From: Mariniflexile litorale
Lineage (GTDB): Bacteria > Bacteroidota > Bacteroidia > Flavobacteriales > Flavobacteriaceae
Reading direction: 5' to 3'
DNA: 64,000 nucleotides
NCBI RefSeq assembly: GCF_031128465.2
Contig: NZ_CP155618.1
Location: 3,586,501 to 3,650,500, forward strand
Shown: positions 57,282 through 64,000 of the stretch, one piece after another
Layout of the letters: every line of letters begins with the position of its first letter
Numbering within the stretch: the first letter of the stretch is position 1
Made by a program: the position numbers and the translations under genes
Notes under the pieces: generated by a model
What the model was told of the DNA's origin: nothing
The model's input: only the letters and a program-made list of their open reading frames with translations
Database searches by the model: none

Positions 57282-57314
57282 ATCCGCCACTGCTCTTATG
57301 CGAGATCGTTGTGG
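57182..57314 (+). repeat. attC-like site 12, overlapping a reading frame
   Basis: GCTGCCAAC (57182) is the exact complement of the cassette 12 start. GCATAAAAGCAATGGCGG pairs with CCGCCACTGCTCTTATGC. The right core GTTGTGG is at 57308. The cassette's own gene reads through three quarters of the site. Confidence 0.85.
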
Positions 57315-57329
57315 GTAATGTAAAAAAAA

Positions 57330-57770
57330 ATGAAACTATCCGAACATAATATCAATACTTTAATGCTTTTTCTTCAACAAAAAATTGAGGAAAATGCGGA
57401 ATATGTTGCTGACGAATTGGAAAAAGGAAATTCGACTGATTTTTTGACTTATCCGCCAAATGGAGGATTAACCGAAATGGAAGAATCTTCTCTGAAAAAA
57501 TTAAAAAACGACCCGATTTTAAAAAGTGCATTGAGAAAAATTTTAGCAGATAATTCTGCTGGAGTTTTATTTGAAATGCTGAACATTATTGATGGAACTT
57601 CTGACCCAGATGAAAACCTTGGAAAATGGACTGAAATAAGTTTTGTGGATAAAACGGATGAACTGGCTGAAAATACTGAAATGCTTCACGATGAATTATA
57701 TTCTAAATATTGGGATTGGAAAAAAATCAGACCAGAAAAAAGCTGGAAATTGGACAATCATAGTGAATAA
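57330..57770 (+). CDS. Cassette 13: hypothetical helical protein
   Basis: The 146-residue, acidic, soluble protein (MKLSEHNINTLMLFLQQKIE...LTYPPNGGLTEMEESSLKKL) has no signal peptide or membrane segment. The size and composition suit small immunity-like proteins, but no family is recognised. It is the only gene in its unit, starting 20 bases after the GTT core. Confidence 0.62.
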   Translation: MKLSEHNINTLMLFLQQKIEENAEYVADELEKGNSTDFLTYPPNGGLTEMEESSLKKLKNDPILKSALRKILADNSAGVLFEMLNIIDGTSDPDENLGKWTEISFVDKTDELAENTEMLHDELYSKYWDWKKIRPEKSWKLDNHSE

Positions 57771-57779
57771 AAACACTAA

Positions 57780-57916
57780 GCACAACAAAGCCGTATATAA
57801 TTTATTGCTTGGTTTTAGCCAATTTACGAAAGTCCTCGCGGACTTTCTTGGGTGGTAATTATTTACTAAATTAGTTGGTTGAAACACGCAACAAACCATA
57901 TACATCAACGTTGCCC
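57780..57916 (+). repeat. attC-like site 13
   Basis: GCACAAC complements the first six bases of the cassette 13 start (GTTGTG). The left arm AAGCCGTATATAATTTATTGC pairs with the AACAAACCATATACATCAACG side. The apex is GAAAGTCC-TCGC-GGACTTTC. The right core is GTTGCCC at 57910. Confidence 0.78.
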
Positions 57917-57921
57917 ACAAT

Positions 57922-58566
57922 ATGACAAAACCGAATATGACACAAACTTTACTCTTTATTTTAGTCATTACTATCGGACTTTATTACGCTTATAAACACG
58001 GAAATAAAGCAGAAAAAGATATTCAAAATCTAACTCAAGAATCTGACGATGAAGAGTCTTCAACAATGCTTTTATGGGAAGATGATTATTTAATGGCAGA
58101 AATTATGTCCTCAAATAATCTGGACTTTGCAAAAAAACAAATTGGAGAAATAGAAGACAAATCCGAACTCAAACAAATTGAGACAAAAGAGCTGGAAATT
58201 TCTAAAACGGAATTGAGTGATTTACTCAAAAGTGCGGAATTGAATGAATATGAGAAAATAGGTTACGCTGGGATTGGAGAACCGCAAATATTGGAAAATC
58301 CAAAAACAAGGGCTTTTGGCGATTTGAGTAGTGCCATTTTCTTTGACGGAGAAACCGACAAAGTAGAACATATCTGGTTGTCTTCTCACAATTGGACAGA
58401 AGTAAATAAGACAAATATTTTAAACGGACTTAATGCTATCGGAAATAAATACGATATGATTTTAGTAGACATTTATCCGATTCAAAATAAAATCGTTGAC
58501 TTGAAAGATAAAGCTGAAATTCAAAATTATTTAGATGTTTATGTAAAACGATTTAATGAAAAATAA
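57922..58566 (+). CDS. Cassette 14: membrane-anchored hypothetical protein
   Basis: The 214-residue protein (209 if ATG 57937 is used) has one N-terminal membrane helix (LLFILVITIGLYYAYKHG). An acidic linker follows, then a soluble domain (about 85-210) ending DMILVDIYPIQNKIVDLKDKAEIQNYL. No family is recognised. The unit ends are complementary over ten bases. Confidence 0.62.
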   Translation: MTKPNMTQTLLFILVITIGLYYAYKHGNKAEKDIQNLTQESDDEESSTMLLWEDDYLMAEIMSSNNLDFAKKQIGEIEDKSELKQIETKELEISKTELSDLLKSAELNEYEKIGYAGIGEPQILENPKTRAFGDLSSAIFFDGETDKVEHIWLSSHNWTEVNKTNILNGLNAIGNKYDMILVDIYPIQNKIVDLKDKAEIQNYLDVYVKRFNEK

Positions 58567-58570
58567 ATAC

Positions 58571-58929
58571 TGTGGGCAACAAAGTATATAATTTAGCTAA
58601 ACCAATGTTAGTTGCTTGTTTGCTAGCTTCCGATTTTCCTTCGGAAAACCCTCGCACACAACCACCCAACTTTCCAAGATACACAAAACCCTAAGCAATT
58701 TCCTAAAAAATGATTGAACAAGTATAGTAACGAAGAAGGTTTACTATTCTATATTTTGCATCAAGCAAATTATTTTTCTTTTAGTAGTTTTTCTAAATAC
58801 TCCATTATTTTATCTTTAATAATCAAGCGCTTTAAGTCATTGGATACCTAATTAAAAAGTAATATATTGCATACATAAACGATATAATTGCAATTAGATT
58901 AATTTATTGTGGTTATACATGTGTTGGCA
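58571..58929 (+). repeat. attC-like site 14 with X repeat copy F
   Basis: TGTGGGCAAC (58571) is the exact complement of the cassette 14 start. The apex GATTTTCC-TTCG-GAAAACC and X copy F (58661-58922) nearly repeat site 7. The right core is GTTGGCAAC at 58923. Sites 7 and 14 are thus recent copies of each other's body, although the cores differ. Confidence 0.8.
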
Positions 58930-58962
58930 ACAAGCTGAAAAGACGAACATCTAATAAACTAA

Positions 58963-60288
58963 ATGAGTAAACCGAAGCTAAATAACGACCAAATTAAAAC
59001 GCTCTATAATGAGTTAGTTAATGGCTCGAAATTTACAGCACAAGAAAGAGGTTACGAATTTGAAAAACTGATTGAAGCAAAACTCACTAACGAAAAACTT
59101 GAACCAAGAGCAAGTTATAAACCGAAAGGAGAACAAGTTGATGGTTCTTTTTTTTGGGAAGGGCAAACTTTTTTATTGGAAGCAAAATGGGTTAAATCGA
59201 AAATACCTGCATCAAGTATTTATGCTTTTAAAGGCAAACTTGATGGTAAATTTCATACTACAAGCGGTATTTACCTATCTGTAAATGGATATTCCAACGA
59301 TGTTGAAGATGCTTTAAAATTTGGTAAATCATTAAATATTTTACTATTTGACACATCTGATATTGACTTGATTTTTAATGGAAATGTAGCATTTTTAGAG
59401 GTTTTAAAATTCAAATTAAGAGAAGCTGGAGATACTGGTAGTTTGAATGTCCCTTATGATTTAAAGAATAAAGCGGAAAAAATTTCCAAAGCAGAAAAAT
59501 TAGATTTTCTAACAACACAATTATTTGATACAAAAACCAAAAAGAGAAGTATCGCAGAAGATTTATTGATTTTTGTTGAAGGTAAAAGTGATATTCAAAT
59601 TATTGACAATCTATTAAAACCAATCAAATTAGACTTTCTTCTCTCTTATAAAATAATTTCATTGGAAGGTGTGAACAATATCAGGCAAATACCTGCTTTA
59701 CTCAATCTGTATGCAACCTACCATCAAACAAAAGCTGTTATTGTCATTTTAGATGACGACCAGGCTACTTTACAAATAAAAGATATTATAGAAAATGTTA
59801 GTGAACAGATTGTGAATTCATCTATTCCTATAAATACCAAATTTTATTTTATTGACGAGCAACTAAAGCAAAAGCTATCAAATGAAATATTAGAAAAAGT
59901 AATATTCTCTAAAGGCTATAAAAAACCAAATCTATACGTAGAATTAGAAAGATTTATGAATGAAATATCTTATGAATATTATGACCCAGAAGTAGATATT
60001 CCAAGACATTCTTTGAAATCTAATCTTCAAAGTGCGGAATGGGATTTTGAAAACAAAGAAATTAGGTTTTCAGACGAATATACAGGTAGAGATTTTAGCA
60101 TAGATAATCTAGAGGGTTTAATAGAATATCTTAACGAAGAAATGATTAGTGCCGCACAAGGAGAAATGCCTTTGTATATACTAAAACAAACGGACTATTT
60201 AGATTACGAAACCGAAGTTAGAGAATATCTGTTTGATTACTATAAAGACAAACTCGAAAAACTAAATTGGAATACTGGAGAATTATAG
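58963..60288 (+). CDS. Cassette 15: PD-(D/E)XK nuclease-like plus TOPRIM-like protein
   Basis: The 441-residue soluble protein has an N-terminal restriction-endonuclease-like fold (about 20-150), with RGYEFEKLIEAKL, an acidic residue in QVDG and the E-x-K pair in LLEAKWVKSK. From about 200 a TOPRIM-like domain follows, with the acidic LLIFVEGKSDIQII and the DxD-type VIVILDDDQA. Such nuclease/TOPRIM pairs occur in defence proteins. No partner gene is present in the unit. A single-gene defence function is inferred. Confidence 0.72.
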   Translation: MSKPKLNNDQIKTLYNELVNGSKFTAQERGYEFEKLIEAKLTNEKLEPRASYKPKGEQVDGSFFWEGQTFLLEAKWVKSKIPASSIYAFKGKLDGKFHTTSGIYLSVNGYSNDVEDALKFGKSLNILLFDTSDIDLIFNGNVAFLEVLKFKLREAGDTGSLNVPYDLKNKAEKISKAEKLDFLTTQLFDTKTKKRSIAEDLLIFVEGKSDIQIIDNLLKPIKLDFLLSYKIISLEGVNNIRQIPALLNLYATYHQTKAVIVILDDDQATLQIKDIIENVSEQIVNSSIPINTKFYFIDEQLKQKLSNEILEKVIFSKGYKKPNLYVELERFMNEISYEYYDPEVDIPRHSLKSNLQSAEWDFENKEIRFSDEYTGRDFSIDNLEGLIEYLNEEMISAAQGEMPLYILKQTDYLDYETEVREYLFDYYKDKLEKLNWNTGEL

Positions 60289-60299
60289 CGAAAAAGCCA

Positions 60300-60433
60300 G
60301 TTGCCAACAATGTATAAAAATAATAGCGGTTTAATCGCTAAAGCGAGAGTAAGTAAATATAAAAAAGGTCTGGCCTTAACCGAAAAGTTAGTGTGCAAAA
60401 ATCCGCTACTATTCTTATACTAGACCGTTAGGC
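60300..60433 (+). repeat. attC-like site 15
   Basis: GTTGCCAAC (60300) is the exact complement of the cassette 15 start GTTGGCAAC. ATGTATAAAAATAATAGCGG pairs with CCGCTACTATTCTTATAC. The right core is GTTAGGC at 60427. The length is 134 bp. Confidence 0.85.
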
Positions 60434-60449
60434 AAAATAACAAACTCAA

Positions 60450-61169
60450 ATGAAAAACATAATAATATTCATCTTACTAATAATTTTTACGTCATGTAAC
60501 TTAGGAGATAAAAAGTCATCTCAAAAAAAGTATCAAGACTATTTCTATGATATAAATAAACTAACACAACCTAAGGTACAAATTTTCAAATATCATAAAA
60601 ATGATTCTATAGAATATTATTTCACCAAAATCGAAAGGCTCATAAAAGGAACTGATACTCTTTATATTCAAAATAATTTCAATAATTATATAAAGTTTGA
60701 TTCTTTAATATCAAAAATCAATGAAAATAAAACGGAAATCGTAGGGCTTTACTTTTTTAATGGTGACTCTTCCGAAATAATAACTAAAGCTGAAATGATT
60801 AGTGGACAAACAATGCCTAACGATAAATTTAAAACACACCAACTTCTAATGAACGTAAAAACACCTACTGGTGAACTCATGAATTTTAAAGGAGTTTTAT
60901 CTTTATTGAAAATTGAAAATTATCAAATAGAAAACAGAGAAGTTGAATGCATGGTTATGACTTCCGAAACTAATGCTTATTATAAGAAAAACTTATTATT
61001 CTCTAATATTGACACATTGTACATGGCAAAAGGATTAGGATTAATAAGGAAATACTCTAGTTCAGTAGGTCAAAATAAATTATGGGAAATCGAAAAAGTG
61101 ATTAATTTTAGTGACTTTGATATAAACGATTACAAAGATTATACTTTGCCTAACACCGTGTATAATTAA
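60450..61169 (+). CDS. Cassette 16: hypothetical lipoprotein
   Basis: The 239-residue protein has a lipoprotein signal (lipobox IFTSC) and a charged mature part with VGLYFFNGDSSEIITKAEMISG. No family is recognised. The last residues (PNTVYN) and the TAA stop are encoded by the left core and arm of the attC-like site (TTTGCCTAACACCGTGTATA). Confidence 0.65.
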   Translation: MKNIIIFILLIIFTSCNLGDKKSSQKKYQDYFYDINKLTQPKVQIFKYHKNDSIEYYFTKIERLIKGTDTLYIQNNFNNYIKFDSLISKINENKTEIVGLYFFNGDSSEIITKAEMISGQTMPNDKFKTHQLLMNVKTPTGELMNFKGVLSLLKIENYQIENREVECMVMTSETNAYYKKNLLFSNIDTLYMAKGLGLIRKYSSSVGQNKLWEIEKVINFSDFDINDYKDYTLPNTVYN

Positions 61170-61277
61170 TTGCTTTGGCAAGTGCTTATTTGGAAAATTC
61201 CTTCGGAATTTTCTCTGGCAAGTTTTTGTTTACTAAATTAGTTGCTGAACTACGCAACTAATCATACACATCAACGT
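61145..61277 (+). repeat. attC-like site 16, split by an IS
   Basis: TTTGCCTAAC is the complement of the cassette 16 start. The left arm ACCGTGTATAATTAATTGC, a GGAAAATTCC-TTCG-GGAATTTTC-type apex and the right arm GCAACTAATCATACACATCAACG are intact. The core is interrupted after ACGT at 61277 and resumes at 62974 as ACGTTGCC. Confidence 0.82.
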
Positions 61278-62973
61278 CAAACTGTCTAAAAACCTATTTT
61301 TCAACAACTCATAATTTGCCTTAAAAATCGCTCATTAAAATTGCGTATATCCTTTGTTTTTCATATTTTTATATATGAAATTCATCAACGGCTCCAACAG
61401 AAACCAACTCCCACTTTTTGCTTCTTCAATAGATGATGCCATTGCCCAAAACAATGAGGTTAGGCTCATAGACCTTTTTGTAGACAGCCTTAAACTCGCT
61501 GATTTTGGATTCGATTTCGATTTTGTCGAAAATGGAAGACCAGCTTACCATCCTTCGGATCTGCTCAAACTATTCATTTACGGATACCTTAATCGCATTC
61601 GCTCCTCACGAGTCCTCGAGAAAGAATGTCAACGCAATATTGAGCTTATGTGGCTCTTAAAAAGACTTGTTCCTGATCATAATACTATTGCTAATTTTCG
61701 CAAGGACAATACTAAGCCCATTGCTAAGGTTTTTCGTGCCACAGTAAAAATGGCCTCGCACTTTGAGCTTATTGGTGGCACATTGGTCGCTGGAGACAGC
61801 ACAAAACTTAGAGCACAAAATTCCAAGAAAAACAACTTTAACCCTGCAAAAATAGAACGTCACATTGCATACATTGATGCGCGATTAGAAGAATACGCCT
61901 TGGCTTTGTCTAAACAAGATGGAGATACTAATAACAAAAAAGTCATAACTAAAAAGATTAGCAAACACCGTTTACAAAAACAAAAATACATCGCATATCA
62001 AAATACCATAGACTCCACTGGAGTAACCCAAATATCGACTTCCGATCCTGATAGTCGTCAAATCATGACCCGAAACAACATCTCGGAAGTAGCCTATACC
62101 GTGCAAACAATTGTTGATGCCCGCCATAACATCCCGATTGATTTTAAAGTGACCAACCAAAACGATTCCAAGGCCATGGGAGGCATGCTACGCAGAACAA
62201 AGACCATTTTAAGAACAAACAATTTTACGGCTCTTTTTGATAAAGGATATCACACTGGAAGTGAATTTAATGCAGCTCATCAATTAGGTATTAAAACACT
62301 CGTAGCCATACCTAGTATAGGCAGGGCTTCACAAGCTCGGACACAAACTACAACTCCGAACACTTTGCCTATTGCAAGGAAAACGACACCTACACATGTC
62401 CACAGGGAAATATCCTAAAAAGCAATGGCAGCACTTATAAAGGCAATAATTACACATTCAAGCAGTACAAGACCAAAAAATGTAAAAACTGTCCCGTTAG
62501 AGACCTGTGCACCACTGCCAAAGCCAATGGAAAAGTAATACAACGCAGTGAATACCAACATTACATTGAGCAGAATGCCATAAGAATGAAACAAGATCCA
62601 AAGGCTTACAAAAAAAGACAGGCTATCGTAGAGCATCCTTATGGCGTAATAAAAAGACAATGGGGATTTTATTATATCATGACCAAGAAGACCATTGAAC
62701 ATGCCTCGGCAGATGTGGGTCTTATATTTTCTGCATATAACCTGCGTAGAATATTCAACTTAATTGACCACAATTCTCTAAAAGAGTACCTAAAAAGGCT
62801 GTTTTTGATTTTTTACACCTATAGGACTGTTTTTAAAGCCTTTTGCCAAACCTATATCAATTCCAAAAACCAAAATATTTACCACAAAAAATATTATATG
62901 GTAGCTTAAACCACCTATTTTTACTTAATTTTAAATTAAAAAAATAAAAAAACGATAGTTTTTAGACAAACTG
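61278..62973 (+). mobile_element. IS1182-family insertion sequence
   Basis: The 1,696-bp element has terminal inverted repeats CAAACTGTCTAAAAAC and CAGTTTGTCTAAAAAC (same except bases 3-5) and is flanked by ACGT on both sides. It carries one IS1182-type transposase gene, which is frameshifted. It lies exactly at the GTT core of site 16. A 109-bp relative sits at the same position in site 9. Confidence 0.88.
61375..62909 (+). pseudogene. IS1182-type transposase, frameshifted
   Basis: From ATG 61375 the frame encodes the DUF772-type N-terminus (YHPSDLLKLFIYGYLNRIRSS) and the catalytic core with VAGDSTKLRAQNSKKNN, terminating early at 62418. From about 62337 the next frame continues with YCKENDTYTCPQGN, a cysteine motif CKNCPVRDLCTT and the final DDE-fold part (EHPYGVIKRQWGFYYI) to 62909. 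A single missing base near 62335 explains it. The element is probably unable to move by itself unless the shift is programmed or a sequencing error. Confidence 0.85.
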
Positions 62974-62987
62974 ACGTTGCCACACAT

Positions 62988-63959
62988 TTGAAAAAACGAA
63001 CATTGAGAAAAATTTACCTTCTGATTTTAATGTCATTCTTCTTGCAAAACTGCAAAGAAAAGACAGAATTGAATACAAATCTAAAACCGACTTACTCGGA
63101 ATTTAAGAACGCTTGGGAATCAAACAATCTTTATGGAAAAATAAAGGAACTGAAACAACTAAAAGCCAACTCTCAAGGAGAAAACAAATTTGAAAAGCCA
63201 ATCTTAAACTTCACTCAAAAGTTTACCGATTTCGGAGAAATTAAAGAAATTGAAAGCTATGACAATTTTGGAGAACTAATTCAAAAAGATGTTTACGAAT
63301 TTGACAACAACAATTTTTTAATAAAAACTATATCAACCAACAAACCGGCTGAATTGAATTACATTATGACTGTAAAAAATGACACAGTCAACAAAAATAA
63401 CGTAAGAACTTTAATTATAAATGACAGCTTAAAACAGCAAATCACGGTTTTTTATGACGAAAAGGATTTTGTAACAAAACAAGTTGCAATTGAAAAAGGC
63501 GATACAACTACTATCAATCACAAATATCATTTTGAAAACGATAATCTAATTTCAGAAATTCAATTTGAGAGAGACGAAAAAAAACCAAATCAAGAGTTTC
63601 ATTACAAATACGATAATAATAGAAACCTTGTGGAAAGTTCAACCAGAACAGAATGGATTGAATATTTGACCAAAACGGAATGGAAAGACAATCGAATTTT
63701 AAAGCAAACTGAATACACAGTTTCGGCAGATTTAAAAAAACACTTGGATAGAATAACCGAATACGACAGACTATTTAATCCTATCAATGTAAAAATCTAT
63801 GAAAACTCGGAATTAAATCGAGAATTAGAGTATGACTACGAATTTGACAAGTTTGGGAATTGGATAAAACGGACTGTTTCAATGAAAGAACATTTTGCGA
63901 ATTCGGACAAGTTCATACCTATTTACATTGAGTCGAGAGAAATAAAATATTGGAATTAA
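62988..63959 (+). CDS. Cassette 17: hypothetical lipoprotein with YD-like repeats
   Basis: The 323-residue protein begins at TTG 62988, right after the core GTTGCCACAC. It has a lipoprotein signal (lipobox FLQNC). The mature part consists of repeated Tyr/Asp strands (ESYDNFGELIQKDVYEFDN, HYKYDNNRNLVESSTRTEW, YDYEFDKFGNWIKR) similar to YD/RHS-type beta repeats. Such lipoproteins are frequent in Bacteroidota, with unknown function. The unit's ends are complementary over ten bases. Confidence 0.72.
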   Translation: MKKRTLRKIYLLILMSFFLQNCKEKTELNTNLKPTYSEFKNAWESNNLYGKIKELKQLKANSQGENKFEKPILNFTQKFTDFGEIKEIESYDNFGELIQKDVYEFDNNNFLIKTISTNKPAELNYIMTVKNDTVNKNNVRTLIINDSLKQQITVFYDEKDFVTKQVAIEKGDTTTINHKYHFENDNLISEIQFERDEKKPNQEFHYKYDNNRNLVESSTRTEWIEYLTKTEWKDNRILKQTEYTVSADLKKHLDRITEYDRLFNPINVKIYENSELNRELEYDYEFDKFGNWIKRTVSMKEHFANSDKFIPIYIESREIKYWN

Positions 63960-63964
63960 AAAAC

Positions 63965-64000
63965 GTGTGGCAACATGTATAGCTCATTGCGGCTGAATTC
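63965..64000 (+). repeat. attC-like site 17 (partial)
   Basis: GTGTGGCAAC (63965-63974) is the exact complement of the cassette 17 start GTTGCCACAC. The left arm ATGTATAGCTCATTGCGG runs to the window edge, so the array continues beyond it. Confidence 0.8.

Noticed and set aside
57643-57858. Alternative 71-codon frame at the end of cassette 13
   Set aside because: It is a shifted frame of the cassette 13 gene running into the hairpin, with poor composition.
62415-62702. Minus-strand 95-codon frame inside the IS
   Set aside because: It is the complement of the second part of the transposase, whose plus-strand protein motifs are clear.
43064-64000. An integron integrase within the window
   Set aside because: None of the translated frames shows the tyrosine recombinase R-H-R-Y pattern; the only recombinase-like gene is the IS1182-type transposase.
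43064-64000. REP/RAYT or ordinary MITE explanation for the hairpin sites
   Set aside because: Dispersed palindromes would share constant ends. Here the ends vary between units but match within each unit, which simple palindromic repeats do not explain.

Overview
The window is AT-rich chromosomal DNA from a marine-type member of the Flavobacteriaceae (Bacteroidota). Supporting signs are a type IX secretion sorting tail on a surface protein, a short-chain-type threonine dehydrogenase beside kbl, the TsaD/TamB divergent pair, DUF4159 and DUF4202 proteins, weak Shine-Dalgarno signals, several TTG starts and TAnnTTTG-like promoter elements. No rRNA, tRNA or CRISPR array was seen.

From 1 to 4 kb lie an alpha/beta hydrolase, an Lrp-type regulator and a threonine-to-glycine operon (tdh, kbl). 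From 4.1 to 23.9 kb is a nitrate assimilation region: a YdeP-type molybdopterin oxidoreductase, nirB, nirD, a DUF4202 protein, a NarX-like nitrate-sensing histidine kinase, a NarL-like regulator, the transporter narK, a large nitrate reductase fused to its own flavin and [2Fe-2S] modules, and a protein joining nitrite/sulfite-reductase ferredoxin-like domains to rubredoxin. nirB and narK share an 18/20 identical upstream box that contains NarL-like half-sites. An accessory patch (13.0-17.1 kb) splits this region. It holds Hsp20, a lipoprotein, repeats, and a probable cupin-like plus SLATT membrane effector. From 24 to 36.9 kb there is ordinary core genome: TrmH-type methylase, DUF4159, rsmE, parvulin, tsaD, tamB, pfkA, gap, a sugar kinase and a ModF-like ABC protein.

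From 36.9 to 43 kb the DNA becomes accessory: a Crp-type regulator, an SDR enzyme, a broken copy of the ABC gene end, a pentapeptide-repeat protein and a large T9SS surface protein with a sulfatase-modifying-factor domain.

From 43,064 to the right end the window is an integron-like cassette array of 17 consecutive units. Each unit begins at a GTT core. After its gene or genes it carries the reverse complement of its own first bases, then a long imperfect hairpin that ends in the GTT of the next unit. In 11 of 17 units the two cores match perfectly over 9 or more bases, although the core sequence differs from unit to unit. This is the signature expected for attC sites of circularising gene cassettes, but most cores do not fit the classical GTTRRRY consensus, many units hold two to four genes with their own regulator, and no integrase gene is in the window. 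Cargo includes Crp/Fnr and AraC regulators, DoxX, metallo-beta-lactamase-fold, VOC, GNAT and hydrolase proteins, lipoproteins, immunity-like proteins, a nuclease-TOPRIM protein, a small protein with cytochrome oxidase subunit I motifs, and one unit with no gene. A repeat of about 260 bp (X) lies in six of the sites. An IS1182-type element and a related 109-bp miniature element have both inserted at the same point, the GTT core of a site.
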